Shown here one piece after another: positions 1-8,992 of a stretch of 64,000 bases of DNA (its first letter is position 1; every line of letters starts with the position of its first letter). Both the position numbers and the translations under genes were made by a program. The DNA lies in contig NZ_AKJW01000018.1 in assembly GCF_000282135.1 (NCBI RefSeq), forward strand, positions 275,756 through 339,755. The letters are read 5' to 3'. The notes below the pieces were generated by a model. That model ran no database searches. It was given only the letters and a program-made list of their open reading frames with translations, and was not told the origin of the DNA. The DNA is from Herbaspirillum sp. CF444 (GTDB taxonomy: Bacteria; Pseudomonadota; Gammaproteobacteria; Burkholderiales; Burkholderiaceae_D).

Positions 1-1
1 G

Positions 2-751
2 ATCAACAAGGGGCGGCCGATCGTGGCGGTGAGCAAGGACGTGCTGCTGATGATCGGTTTGCATGCCGTGCGCCAGCTGGCCCTGGCGATTTCGCTGACC
101 GCCGAGCGGCGCGACGACAATGACGGCGCCTGCCCCGGATTCGACTACGCCACCTTTTGGGCGCGGACGGTGGCGATGGCCTGTGCCTCGCAGGCCCTGG
201 CGGAATACTACGGCGACGCGCCGCCCAGCGAGATGTTCGCCAGCGGCCTGCTGGCCAATATCGGCCGGCTCGGCCTGGCGTCGGCGCGCCCCGCGGGCTA
301 CTCGGCGTTGCTGAGCGAAGACATCGATCCCGAACAGTTCCGCGCCGCGGAAAAAACACGCTTTGGCTACCACCATCTGGAACTGGCCGCCGCGATGATG
401 CAGGACTGGGACATCCCGCGCCTGTTTTGCGAAGCGGTGTTGCATCACGAGGCGCCGGAACAATCCGGCCTCCATGACGAGTCGCGCCAGTTGCGCCTGG
501 CGCAGATGCTGCACGTGGCGGGCGCGGTGGCCGACTATTGCGTGGCCGCCGAGCAGGATCGGCTGGCTGCTCTGCAGGCGCTGCTCGATGCAGGCCTGCC
601 GCTGGCCGGCGAAGTCGATCACGTGATCGCCATCTGCGATCGCACCGCCCGCGACTGGATCGAATGGGGCTCGATGGTCAAGATCGCCACGCATGCCATG
701 CCGCCCACGCGCGACGTGATGCAGCAATTGCTGGAACAGCCGCCGGAATAA
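2..751 (+). CDS. HDOD-domain protein, 5' end outside the window
   Basis: The reading frame is already open at the window edge, so the start is missing; a GTG at 23 is internal. The visible 249 residues match the C-terminal part of an HDOD domain: a helical HD-like fold without the metal-binding HD pair, with the typical stretch GLLANIGRLGLA followed by FGYHHLELAAAMMQDWDIP and a later HHEAPE. HDOD proteins usually act as signalling scaffolds in regulation, often beside c-di-GMP or two-component genes, which fits the kinase and GGDEF/EAL genes downstream. No catalytic role can be assigned. Family call fairly sure, function unknown. Confidence 0.75.
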   Translation: MNKGRPIVAVSKDVLLMIGLHAVRQLALAISLTAERRDDNDGACPGFDYATFWARTVAMACASQALAEYYGDAPPSEMFASGLLANIGRLGLASARPAGYSALLSEDIDPEQFRAAEKTRFGYHHLELAAAMMQDWDIPRLFCEAVLHHEAPEQSGLHDESRQLRLAQMLHVAGAVADYCVAAEQDRLAALQALLDAGLPLAGEVDHVIAICDRTARDWIEWGSMVKIATHAMPPTRDVMQQLLEQPPE

Positions 752-1078
752 AATTGCGTCGGGCTTTCCGTCGTTGCTGCTTTGCATTGCAAATTGAGTA
801 ACACTGTTTCAAGTTGCGTTCTGCCGCATCGCGCGTCGCCTTCCTTTCATCGGCGGCACAAAAATCAATGGCGGTTTGAAATTGTTTGTGAGACGATGCC
901 AGAGCATAACTTGTTGGCATCAGCGTAACTTTCGATGACGTAAATGCAAGAGGTGCATTGATCCGAGCGAGTCCGGATGCTTCCTTAAAATAAAAATCAG
1001 AAATTCGGGACGGCAGGCTGGAGTCCGGGGGCGGTCCGATCCATTTTTGACGTGTTTTTCCGGAGAGAGAAGCCGTTT
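752..1078. other. Intergenic region, no gene seen
   Basis: 327 bases between the HDOD gene and the histidine kinase. I see no convincing ORF, RNA gene or strong terminator. It presumably holds the promoter of the kinase operon; a GGAGAGA ribosome binding site sits at 1062-1068. Confidence 0.4.
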
Positions 1079-2710
1079 ATGAAACTGTTCAAAAAAGGTC
1101 TGTTGCTGGTTGCGATTCCTGGCCTGTTTGAATTGGGTTTGCTGGGGGTGTTGTACAAGAGCCAGGAAAACGCCACGCAAGCCGAGGCGCGGACCTTGCA
1201 TACCAAGGACGTCATCATCCAGGCCGCGGAAGTGCGCGAGCCGGTGTTGCTGCAATCGGCGCGCCTGCGGGCAGCCATCATCCTCAACGATCCCGGCGGT
1301 CTCGAAAAGACGGATCTGTGGGAGAGTATCGAAAAAGAAATCAACGAGCTGCGCGATCTCGTCGTCGACAATCCTGCGCAGTTGCGCGCCACGGAACAGA
1401 TCCGCGCATCGGTGAAGGAATACCGCGCCTGGACCGACAAGCAGATCGAATTGCTCAGGAGCGGTCGTCGTGACGACCTGGTGGCCGAGTTGCGCGATCC
1501 GACGACGCTGCGCCTGATTCTGGTCATCCAGCGCCAACTGGCGGATTTCATCAAGGTAGAAGGAGCGCTCGACGATGTGCGTCAGCAGCGTGCGGTCGAG
1601 GCGCGCCGGCTGCAGAACATTGCGCTGTGGGTGGCTTTGCTCGGCTCCGTCCTGGCGGCGGCGGTCGCGGCAAAGATCTTCAGCAAGGACGTCGGCGGCC
1701 GTCTTGCGGTGCTGACCGATAATGCCAGGCAGCTCAGCGAAGGCGGCGCCCTGGCCACGGCGGTCGGCGGCAGCGACGAGATCACGGAACTGGACCGGGT
1801 TTTGCATGAAACCCACGCGCGTCTCAAGCAGGCCGAAGACAACGCGCGCGTCTATCGCGAGCAGCTGGAGCGCCATGCGGGAGAACTGGCGCTGGTCAAT
1901 GAGGACCTGCAGCGGCAGACGCAGGACAATGAAATGTTCATCTATAGCGTGTCGCACGACTTGCGTTCGCCGCTGGTCAATCTGCAGGGCTTCAGCAAGG
2001 AGCTGCATCATTCGATCAAGGAAATGCGTGACACCATTTCCGACAGCAATCTCAACGACAACGACAAGAAACGCATCCACGACATGATTGAAGACGACGT
2101 GGAAGTGTCGCTCAAATTCATCCGCACGGCGGTCTCGCGTTCGGCGTCCATCATCGATTCCATGCTGCGCCTGTCGCGCGTGGGGCGCGTCGAATATCAG
2201 TCGCAGATGACCGACGTCAACGACATCGTCGGGAGGGTGATCGACGCCATGAGCGCCACCATTCGCCAGCGCGAGGCGGTGGTGCTGTCGCAGCCGCTGC
2301 CGGCATGCTATGGCGACCCGACGGCGATTGAACAGATTTTCGGCAACCTGATCGGCAATGCCATCAACTATCTCGATCCCAAGCGTCCCGGCACGGTGCG
2401 GATCGGCGTGTTGCCGTCGGACCCCGGCCAGCCGGATTTCCGCACCTACTACGTCAAGGACAACGGCCTTGGCATTCCGGCCGATTACCTCGGCAAAATG
2501 TTTTCTGCTTTCAATCGTCTGCATGCGGACGTGGCTCAAGGGGAGGGCGTCGGTCTGGCGCTGATCAAGCGCATCGTGATGCGTCACGGCGGCAAGATCT
2601 GGGTCGAATCCACCGAAGGCGTCGGCACCACGTTCTATACCTCGCTGCCGGTGAAGCCGGCAGACAGCCCCGCAAGCCAACTTGCTCAAGGAGAACGGAC
2701 TCATGGCTGA
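1079..2710 (+). CDS. Membrane sensor histidine kinase
   Basis: 543 residues. The ATG at 1079 is chosen because GGAGAGA lies 10 bases upstream; a GTG at 1052 is in frame but lacks such a site. Order: transmembrane helix about residues 7-27, periplasmic helical sensor region to about 178 (CHASE3-like in character), second helix about 180-200, HAMP-like linker and coiled coil, HisKA domain with the phospho-acceptor in SVSHDLRSPL (His293), then HATPase_c with NLIGNAINYL (N box), DNGLGIP (G1) and GEGVGLAL (G2). There is no receiver domain. The style resembles bacteriophytochrome-type kinases that signal to Rcp1-like regulators. The stop overlaps the next gene by 8 bases. The signal sensed is unknown. 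Confidence 0.9.
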   Translation: MKLFKKGLLLVAIPGLFELGLLGVLYKSQENATQAEARTLHTKDVIIQAAEVREPVLLQSARLRAAIILNDPGGLEKTDLWESIEKEINELRDLVVDNPAQLRATEQIRASVKEYRAWTDKQIELLRSGRRDDLVAELRDPTTLRLILVIQRQLADFIKVEGALDDVRQQRAVEARRLQNIALWVALLGSVLAAAVAAKIFSKDVGGRLAVLTDNARQLSEGGALATAVGGSDEITELDRVLHETHARLKQAEDNARVYREQLERHAGELALVNEDLQRQTQDNEMFIYSVSHDLRSPLVNLQGFSKELHHSIKEMRDTISDSNLNDNDKKRIHDMIEDDVEVSLKFIRTAVSRSASIIDSMLRLSRVGRVEYQSQMTDVNDIVGRVIDAMSATIRQREAVVLSQPLPACYGDPTAIEQIFGNLIGNAINYLDPKRPGTVRIGVLPSDPGQPDFRTYYVKDNGLGIPADYLGKMFSAFNRLHADVAQGEGVGLALIKRIVMRHGGKIWVESTEGVGTTFYTSLPVKPADSPASQLAQGERTHG

Positions 2711-3158
2711 TAGCGAAGAAGTAGGCATTCTGCTGGTCGAAGACGACGACGGTCATGCACTGCTGGTGGAAAAGAATCTGCGTCGCGCCGGCCTGTCGAA
2801 CGGTTTCCTGCGCCTCAAGGACGGGCAGGAGGCGCTGGATTATTTTTTCAATGCCGACGGCGCGCCGAGCAAGCCGGGCTTCGACTCCATCGTCGTTCTG
2901 CTGGACGTCAACATGCCGCGCGTGAACGGCGTCGACGTGCTCAAACGACTCAAGGAAAACGACGTCACCGCGACGATTCCCATCATCATGCTGACCACCA
3001 CCGATGATCCGCGCGAGATCGAGCGTTGCTACGATTACGGCTGCAACCTCTACATCACCAAACCGGTGGAGTACGAGGCTTTTATCGAAGCAGTGCGCCG
3101 CCTCGGATTTTTCCTGCAGATCATCAAAGTCCCGACGGCGGGACGCAACCGCACATGA
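2703..3158 (+). CDS. Single-domain response regulator (Rcp1-like)
   Basis: 151 residues, almost only a receiver domain. Acidic pocket LLVEDDDG near the N-terminus, phospho-acceptor Asp68 in LLDVNMP, conserved Thr in MLTTTDD and Lys in ITKPVE. The long loop between the second and third strands (LKDGQEALDYFF...) is typical of the Rcp1/CheY-like regulators paired with phytochrome-class kinases. ATG at 2703 with AGGAGA upstream lies inside the kinase gene, so the two are translationally coupled. No output domain: it probably passes phosphate on or acts through protein contact. Partner kinase inferred from position. Confidence 0.9.
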   Translation: MADSEEVGILLVEDDDGHALLVEKNLRRAGLSNGFLRLKDGQEALDYFFNADGAPSKPGFDSIVVLLDVNMPRVNGVDVLKRLKENDVTATIPIIMLTTTDDPREIERCYDYGCNLYITKPVEYEAFIEAVRRLGFFLQIIKVPTAGRNRT

Positions 3159-3547
3159 CTGCGTCAGATCCCGTCATCCTGATCATCGAAGACGATGAGG
3201 GCCTGCGCATGCTGGCGCGGCGGCGTCTGGAGAAGCGCGGCTACAAGGTCGACAGCGCCGGCAGCATCGTACAGGCACGCAGCATGGTGCGCGACGGCGG
3301 ATTCGATTTGCTGGTGATCGATTACCAGCTCGACGACAACATGAGCGGCCTGGATTTTTACAATGAGCTGCGCGAAGAGGGCGTGCACATTCCTGCGGTG
3401 ATGTGCAGCGGTTTTTCCGACGAGTGGCACGTCAATGAAGCGCTGCGCTGCGGCATCGCGCATGTGCTGCCGAAAACCCAGGACTATCTCGACGAATTGC
3501 CGGACCTGGTCAGGCTGGTCCTGGAGCAGCAGGCCGGGACGGACTGA
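3155..3547 (+). CDS. Second single-domain response regulator
   Basis: 130 residues. The ATG at 3155 overlaps the TGA of the previous regulator (ATGA), giving a tightly coupled kinase-regulator-regulator operon. Receiver features: LIIEDDEG acidic pair, phospho-acceptor Asp56 in VIDYQLD, and PK at the end of the fold (VLPKTQ). The usual Thr/Ser-Ala motif appears as CSG, a mild variant. No output domain. Two receivers served by one kinase suggests a branched or phosphate-sink arrangement; that is inference from gene order only. Confidence 0.88.
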   Translation: MTASDPVILIIEDDEGLRMLARRRLEKRGYKVDSAGSIVQARSMVRDGGFDLLVIDYQLDDNMSGLDFYNELREEGVHIPAVMCSGFSDEWHVNEALRCGIAHVLPKTQDYLDELPDLVRLVLEQQAGTD

Positions 3548-3555
3548 GGCGGCGT

Positions 3556-4320
3556 CTATCCGGCCTGTTCGGCGATGTTGCGCGCAGTGTTGTGTTTTGC
3601 CGCGGCTGGCGTGCCGATGCTGGCCAGCCAGCCGTTCCAGAAAGCGTGAGAGGCGTTCTGGAAACTGCGCCCGTATTGCAGCGTCCCGGAACGCAGGCCG
3701 GCCAGGCTGGCTTCCTGCGTGTGGGCGATTTCATGGGCATGGCCGATCAGCCATTGCTCCACCATGCGTACGTCGAACTCCGGATGGAACTGCAGCGCCA
3801 GGCAATTGCGTCCCCACGAAAACGCCTGGTTGCGATAGCGGTCGGTCGCGGCCAGGTGCTTCGCTCCTTCCGGCAGGTCGAAGGTATCGCCGTGCCAGTG
3901 CAGCACGTGGGTGTCGTTGCCGATCAATTCTTCAATGCACGGGATTTCTCCGGCGTGTTCGCCCGGTTGCAAAGGCCCCCAGCCGATCTCCTTGCCCGAC
4001 GTGCCCGGATAGACGCGCGCGTGCAGCGCCGCCGCCATCAACTGCGCGCCGAGGCAGATGCCCAGCGTCGGCAGGTCGTCCAGCAGGCGCGCGCGCAGCC
4101 AGGCGATTTCGGCGCGCAGGTAGGGATAGGCGTCCATGTCGTAGACCGCGATCGGGCCGCCCAGCACCACCACCAGATCGGCGTCCAGCGGCGAGATGGC
4201 CGGGAAAGAGTCCACGCCCACTTCGAAATAGCAGACCTCGAAGCCGCGCTTCTTCAGCAGGGGTTCCAGTTGTCCAAGGTTCTCAAACGAGACATGACGT
4301 AATGCCAGCACTTTCTTCAT
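3556..4320 (-). CDS. Class I glutamine amidotransferase (GMP synthase-like)
   Basis: 254 residues starting at the ATG at 4320 behind AGGAAG; a longer in-frame start at 4353 has no such site. It is a stand-alone class I glutaminase domain: oxyanion region VVVLGGPIAVYD, nucleophile Cys in LGICLGAQL, and His/Glu of the triad in FHPEF. Such proteins resemble the GuaA amidotransferase half but carry no synthetase domain; characterised relatives act as gamma-glutamyl hydrolases or transferases. It lies convergent to the two-component operon, 8 bases from its end. Substrate unknown. Confidence 0.85.
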   Translation of the reverse strand: MKKVLALRHVSFENLGQLEPLLKKRGFEVCYFEVGVDSFPAISPLDADLVVVLGGPIAVYDMDAYPYLRAEIAWLRARLLDDLPTLGICLGAQLMAAALHARVYPGTSGKEIGWGPLQPGEHAGEIPCIEELIGNDTHVLHWHGDTFDLPEGAKHLAATDRYRNQAFSWGRNCLALQFHPEFDVRMVEQWLIGHAHEIAHTQEASLAGLRSGTLQYGRSFQNASHAFWNGWLASIGTPAAAKHNTARNIAEQAG

Positions 4321-4426
4321 CTCTTCTTCCTGTTGCTTTGGCTGTAGCCGCATCGGCGGGAAATGCTTCGCTATATTTTAACGTATACAACGATTGGCCA
4401 TTGCAAGCAAGGAGGAGCAGGCAATC

Positions 4427-4450
4427 AAAAAGCCAGGCGCAGGCCTGGCT
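4427..4450 (-). terminator. Intrinsic terminator of the TOBE gene
   Basis: Read on the minus strand: an 8-bp stem AGCCAGGC / GCCTGGCT with a 4-base loop, followed by TTTT. It lies just past the stop of the TOBE-domain gene. Confidence 0.75.
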
Positions 4451-4523
4451 GAAATGCGGAGCGTGCTGCAACGATCGGTTACGGCCCTGCTCGCGCAGTG
4501 AGATTGTCGGTTTGCTATCGGAA

Positions 4524-4952
4524 CTATGCCTTCACGCCGACGATGACGTGCGACGCCTTGAAGAAGGCGACCACAGGCTTGCCGGTCGCCAGGCCCAGCG
4601 ACTCGGCGCTTGCCTGGGTGATGATCGCCGCCAGCGTCTGGCCGCCCTTGAGGCTGATTTCGACTTCGGTGTTGACCGCGCCTGGTTTGACGGACTTGAT
4701 TGTGCCTTCCAGGCGATTGCGGGTCGACAGCTTGATGCCGTTGTCCGGCACCGACAGGATGACCCACGGCGCCTTGATCAGCGCGATGGCGTCGCTGCCG
4801 ACTTGCAGGCCGAGCGATTTGGTGCTGGTGCGCGTGATGACGGCTACCAGGCGGTCGCCGCCGCCGAGCGTGATTTCGATTTCGTCGTTGACCGCGCCGT
4901 CGTGGATGGCGGTCACTTTTCCGGAGAATTCATTGCGGGCGCTGGTGAGCAT
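4524..4952 (-). CDS. TOBE-domain (molbindin-like) molybdate-binding protein
   Basis: 142 residues from the ATG at 4952 (AAAGGA upstream). It consists of two tandem TOBE/Mop repeats of about 65-70 residues, each starting with a SARNEFSGKV or STRNRLEGTI type strand and ending in an ALIKAPWVILSV or AFFKASHVIVGV type strand. This is the layout of molbindins, small cytoplasmic oligomers that store or buffer molybdate or tungstate oxyanions. No modABC genes are near. The AT-rich upstream stretch near 5043-5065 is only vaguely like a ModE site. Family confident, ligand inferred. Confidence 0.87.
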   Translation of the reverse strand: MLTSARNEFSGKVTAIHDGAVNDEIEITLGGGDRLVAVITRTSTKSLGLQVGSDAIALIKAPWVILSVPDNGIKLSTRNRLEGTIKSVKPGAVNTEVEISLKGGQTLAAIITQASAESLGLATGKPVVAFFKASHVIVGVKA

Positions 4953-5165
4953 GGGATGTCCTTTGTCTTGATGGGGCGTGACTATAGCTGCACCGATCAT
5001 AACGAAAATGCGCCAGGGCGTGCGTGCTCATCGCCGATTACCGGCTATATTTTTGCCGATATGAAACGGTGAGGGGTTGCGGCCTGCAGGCGTACTTTCC
5101 GCAGTGCGATCTTGTCCGGGGTATGTTACGATGCGGCCCGTTCATGATTCAGTTGATGCCGTTGC

Positions 5166-5426
5166 ATGTCGAAACAACAGTTTTTGCTTGAAAGCCCCAA
5201 GGATACCGGCGACGACCGCGTGACCTTCATCATCCGCAACAACGGCACGGTGCTGCCGGGTTTCGTTTCCCGCGCGACGCTGATTTCCATCGGCGGCCTC
5301 ACCAGCAACAACATCGTTGCACTGTATACCGAACACCGCGCGCGCATCGCCGAGGCGGTCAAGAAGAAACTGGCCGAGCCCGGCCTGCGCCAGTACATTT
5401 CCCTCAGCCTGGAAGACCTCCAATAA
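5166..5426 (+). CDS. Small conserved protein, DUF1488-like
   Basis: 86 residues with ATG at 5166. The layout of a short beta strand pair (DRVTFIIRNNG), a helix starting with a VSRATL segment and a helix YTEHRARIAEAVKKKL resembles the DUF1488 family, whose members end in a hxxHRxxIxxaA helix. No signal peptide or membrane segment. It has its own promoter region and no operon partner. Function unknown; the family assignment is tentative. Confidence 0.6.
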   Translation: MSKQQFLLESPKDTGDDRVTFIIRNNGTVLPGFVSRATLISIGGLTSNNIVALYTEHRARIAEAVKKKLAEPGLRQYISLSLEDLQ

Positions 5427-5769
5427 GTCCTCCGGAAAGCGCATCGCTTTCGCCGGGATCTTCCTCCAATAGTGACGCACGGAAACTCAGCAAGCCCGGC
5501 GTAAGCCGGCGCTGTTATTTTGACGTGGAATCGTGAGGCGGGCGCGGCGGGCATGCTAATCTAGCGCCTGCGCGCAAAATGCACGACAAAAAGCAGGGCG
5601 CATGGACCGCCGCATCACGGCGCTACCGTGCGACGGCGTCGCACCGGCACTGAAGACGGGCCGGCCATCTTCCCACTGGGAAGACATATAAAAAAATATC
5701 TTTGGAGACACAGGCGATGGCACGCAACCGGCAACAGGTTCGCGGCCGGGCCTGATACGGGAAAAAAGC
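5427..5769. other. Intergenic region with a hairpin
   Basis: 343 bases before the GGDEF/EAL gene. An imperfect hairpin (CCGGAAAGCG / CGCTTTCGCCGG, 5434-5457) follows the previous stop and may end its transcript, though no T-run follows. A 12-codon ORF with ATG at 5717, behind a good GGAGA, stops at 5755 just ahead of the TTG start at 5770 and could be a leader. I see no known riboswitch. Confidence 0.35.
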
Positions 5770-7962
5770 TTGAGAGCATTGCAAAGACGATTATCGAATG
5801 CGTTCGTCGCCATTCAGGCACGCTACGGCCGTTCGGCGCGCGCCCGCGGTGCGCATGCACGCGCGCACGCCTACGCTTGCCATCTTCATCAGCAGGTGCG
5901 CGCGCCCTCGGCCGATCTGGCGCGCAGTTTCCGTTATTTCGCCGATCAGTCGCTGGTGGGCGTGTACATGCTGCGCAGCGACGGCACCGTGCTGCATGCC
6001 AACGACAAGATGGCCAACATGCTCGGTTACGAGTGCGCCGCCGACCTGACCGGCCTGCACATCGGCAACCTGACCGCACCCGAAGATCTCGCCCTGCTGG
6101 AAGAAAACCTGCACGCGCGCCTGACCGGCGCGGAGGAGCACGTGCGCTATACCCACCGCATCCTCGGCCGCGACGGTACGCGCCGCTGGGTGGAAGTGCA
6201 CGGCAGCGTGTGCCAGTACGAAGGCGGCACCGCGCTGGTGGAGATGGCGCTCGACGTCAATCAGAAGGTGCAGTCCGAATGGCAGTCGCGTCTGGCCGAC
6301 CGCGTGTTCGAATCGACCAGCGAAGGCATCCTGATCACCGATGCCGAGTTCCGCATCCTGGCCGTCAATCCCGCCTTCACGCGCATCACCGGCTATCATC
6401 CGGAAGAGGCGATGGACAAGCGTTCGCGCATGATGACCGGCCCCAGTGCGCAAGCGGAGATCAACCGCGGCATGCTGCAGCGCCTGGCCTCGGACGGCCA
6501 CTGGCAGGGCGAGATGAAAGACCGCCGCAAGGACGGCAGCTGGTATCCTGCCTGGCTGTCGATTTCCGCGATCCGCGACAACCAGGGCGGCATCACCAAT
6601 TACGTCGGCGTGTTTACCGACAACACCATCCGCAAGGAAGCCGAAAACAAGCTGGCCTTCCTGGCCGACCACGACAGCCTGACGGGCCTGCTCAACCGCA
6701 ACAGCCTGATGCGGATTTTTGCGCAGCAGATCGAGGCGGCGCAGATCTCCGGCGACACGCTGGCCTTGTTCTTCATCGATCTCGACCGCTTCAAGACCGT
6801 CAACGACACGCTCGGCCATCATGCCGGCGATCAGCTGCTGGTGGCGGCGGCGGAGCGACTGCGCGAACAGCTGCGTCCGGACGACGTGCTGGCGCGTTTC
6901 GGCGGCGATGAATTCGTGGTGATCCTGGGCGGTTCGCCGCCGCAGGAAATGATTGCGGCGATCGCGCAGCGCCTGATCAACAGCATCCTGCGGCCGTTCA
7001 CGGTGAACGGCCACGAAATGTTCATCAGCGCCAGCATCGGCAGCGCCGCCTATCCGGAACACGGCGAAGACGCCATCGCGATCCTGAAGAACGCCGACAT
7101 CGCCATGTACCACGCCAAGGAACGCGGCAAGAACGCCTTCCAGTTGTTCAACAAGGAAATGAGCAATCACGCGCTGGAGCAGATGCTGCTGGAAAACAGC
7201 CTGCGCCATGCGATTGAGCGCAAAGAGTTCGAGCTGTACTACCAGCCGCAATTCTCGGCGCTCGACGGCGCCATTTGCGGCGCCGAAGCCCTGATCCGCT
7301 GGCGCCATCCGACGCGCGGGCTGGTGGCGCCGGGCATGTTCATCACGCTGGCGGAGCAGACCGGCCTGATCGTGCCGCTGGGCGCCTGGGTGTTGCGCGA
7401 AGCCTGCCGCCAGGGCAAGGCCTGGCTCGATCGCGGTTACCAGTTCGGCCGCATCGCGGTGAACCTGTCTCCGCGCCAGTTTTCTTCCGACGATCTGCTG
7501 TCGACCATCGACAACGCGCTGGCGCAAAGCGGCCTGCCGTCGGCGATGCTGGAACTGGAAATCACCGAAGGCGCGATCATGCAAAATCCGCAGGAAGCGG
7601 TGGTGCTGCTCAAACGCATGCGCGAACTGGGCGTGACGATTTCGGTGGACGATTTCGGCACCGGTTATTCGTCGCTGGCCAGTCTCAAGCAATATCCGCT
7701 CGACACGCTCAAGATCGACCGCAGTTTCGTCAAGGGCATTCCCGGCGACGCCGACGACATCGCCATCACCGAAGCCATCATTGCCATTGCGCACAAGCTG
7801 CATCTGCAGGTCGTGGCCGAAGGCGTGGAGTCGCAGGAGCAGCACGACTTCCTGCGTGCCGCCGGCTGCGACATCGTGCAGGGCTATCTGCATTCGCAGC
7901 CCTTGTCGGCCGGCGAGATCGAAGCGCGCTGGTATCTGGGCGGCGCGCAAGCGGAGACCTGA
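5770..7962 (+). CDS. PAS-PAS-GGDEF-EAL c-di-GMP signalling protein
   Basis: 730 residues from a TTG at 5770. No ATG is available before the first domain, so the start is uncertain; the first 45 residues are rich in Arg, Ala and His and may be partly untranslated. Two PAS domains (about 45-165 and 175-290; the second has the PAC signature RRKDGSWYPAWLSI), a GGDEF domain with intact GGDEF at 378-382, and an EAL domain with Glu506-Ala-Leu, DDFGTGYSSL and the late EGVES motif. Both halves look catalytically competent, so it may make and degrade c-di-GMP; PAS domains should sense a small ligand or redox state. Cytoplasmic, no membrane helix. Confidence 0.92.
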   Translation: MRALQRRLSNAFVAIQARYGRSARARGAHARAHAYACHLHQQVRAPSADLARSFRYFADQSLVGVYMLRSDGTVLHANDKMANMLGYECAADLTGLHIGNLTAPEDLALLEENLHARLTGAEEHVRYTHRILGRDGTRRWVEVHGSVCQYEGGTALVEMALDVNQKVQSEWQSRLADRVFESTSEGILITDAEFRILAVNPAFTRITGYHPEEAMDKRSRMMTGPSAQAEINRGMLQRLASDGHWQGEMKDRRKDGSWYPAWLSISAIRDNQGGITNYVGVFTDNTIRKEAENKLAFLADHDSLTGLLNRNSLMRIFAQQIEAAQISGDTLALFFIDLDRFKTVNDTLGHHAGDQLLVAAAERLREQLRPDDVLARFGGDEFVVILGGSPPQEMIAAIAQRLINSILRPFTVNGHEMFISASIGSAAYPEHGEDAIAILKNADIAMYHAKERGKNAFQLFNKEMSNHALEQMLLENSLRHAIERKEFELYYQPQFSALDGAICGAEALIRWRHPTRGLVAPGMFITLAEQTGLIVPLGAWVLREACRQGKAWLDRGYQFGRIAVNLSPRQFSSDDLLSTIDNALAQSGLPSAMLELEITEGAIMQNPQEAVVLLKRMRELGVTISVDDFGTGYSSLASLKQYPLDTLKIDRSFVKGIPGDADDIAITEAIIAIAHKLHLQVVAEGVESQEQHDFLRAAGCDIVQGYLHSQPLSAGEIEARWYLGGAQAET

Positions 7963-7982
7963 GCGCCGCCGGATGCATTATT

Positions 7983-8017
7983 AATGACGCCAATGACGCC
8001 AATGACGCCAATGACGG
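7983..8017. repeat. Short tandem repeat, 9-bp unit
   Basis: The unit AATGACGCC occurs three times in a row, followed by a fourth partial copy AATGACGG. It lies between the convergent ends of the GGDEF/EAL gene and the exported protein gene, so copy-number change would not alter either protein. Confidence 0.85.
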
Positions 8018-8021
8018 CCCG

Positions 8022-8951
8022 TCAGTCCGGCGTTTTTTCACCATTCTGGCGTGCATATTCCTTGCGCTTCATCGCCAGGTAATCTCCCTTGTCGACCTCA
8101 TGCAACTGGCGCGGATAGCGTTCGGTGCCGTTGAACCACGTCTGCAGGCGCTGCTCCAGCTGTTGCGCCGGCGGTGTCGCCAGAGCGCTCAGGTAGGCGT
8201 CGATGGCGAGGTAATAGCGCATGGTGTTGCGCTCGACCGTGCCGCGCATGCCGCCGACGTAGTTGGGTTTGCCGTCGCCGGATTTGTCCAGTACGGTGAA
8301 GCCGACCTTGTCGCTGCCGGCAGTCGCCAGATAGGCACGCAAAGCCACGCGGCTGGCAAAGCCGTAGGAGTAGGAATACATCAGGTGGATGAAGCTGCGG
8401 CCGTCGGCGGTGGGGATCGCTTCCAGCTGGATGCGGTAGTCGCGGGTATCGATCGGCCCTTTGTCGGCGTTGAGGCGGATGTCGAAATAGTCGTCGTCGC
8501 TGGCGCTCACGCGGTAAGTGAAATCGAGACGATAAGTGTCCTCCAGCGCCTGATCGAATTTTTTGCCGACCCGCATGCCCAGCGTCGCCGGGTTCTGTCC
8601 GGCGCCGACGCGACAGTACTTGGTGTTGAGGTGCAGGATCAATACCTCGCACCAGTGCGCCGGGGAAGTCAGCGCGCCATGCACTTGCGCGAAGGGGTAG
8701 TCCAACAGTGCATAGATGTCGCCTTTGATGGCGGACGCGCTCTCGCTTGAATTCAGGTAGATGGGCCGGGCGAACTGGTTATGCGCCAGCTGCGGTTGCA
8801 GCGATTGGTACTTCTCTTGCAGGGCGGCGGCGCCGGCAGGCATATCCGCCGCTGTGGCGCACACGCAGAACACTGCCAGCCATGCAGCGGTCAGCAGGGC
8901 AATGCAGCGTGTAAAAAATGCGGGCGACGGCGGAAGTTGAAAACTGTGCAT
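8022..8951 (-). CDS. Exported protein of unknown function
   Basis: 309 residues from the ATG at 8951 (AAGGAA upstream). A signal peptide is clear: basic-poor start, hydrophobic run about 17-33 and an ATAAD-type cleavage site near residue 35. The mature part has an alternating strand pattern with a conserved-looking Trp-Cys and Cys-Arg pair (AHWCEVLIL, TKYCRVG), perhaps a disulfide, and a region that resembles START/SRPBCC-type lipid-binding folds, which is only an impression. It follows the phospholipase D lipoprotein gene by 41 bases on the same strand, so a joint envelope-lipid role is possible. Not recognised with certainty. Confidence 0.72.
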   Translation of the reverse strand: MHSFQLPPSPAFFTRCIALLTAAWLAVFCVCATAADMPAGAAALQEKYQSLQPQLAHNQFARPIYLNSSESASAIKGDIYALLDYPFAQVHGALTSPAHWCEVLILHLNTKYCRVGAGQNPATLGMRVGKKFDQALEDTYRLDFTYRVSASDDDYFDIRLNADKGPIDTRDYRIQLEAIPTADGRSFIHLMYSYSYGFASRVALRAYLATAGSDKVGFTVLDKSGDGKPNYVGGMRGTVERNTMRYYLAIDAYLSALATPPAQQLEQRLQTWFNGTERYPRQLHEVDKGDYLAMKRKEYARQNGEKTPD

Positions 8952-8992
8952 GCGGCGTTCCTTGTTGCGTGGACGGTGATCGATAGTCCGGA

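Noticed and set aside
920..2728. A 602-codon open frame on the minus strand opposite the histidine kinase
   Set aside because: It is the shadow of a GC-rich coding strand: His, Arg, Gln and Asp rich, no domain, and covered by a certain kinase gene.
5043..5065. A ModE-type site before the molbindin-like gene
   Set aside because: Only short CTATAT-like pieces match and the symmetry of the ModE consensus is absent.
5791..7950. A 719-codon minus-strand frame opposite the GGDEF/EAL gene
   Set aside because: Same shadow effect; the plus strand encodes intact PAS, GGDEF and EAL domains.
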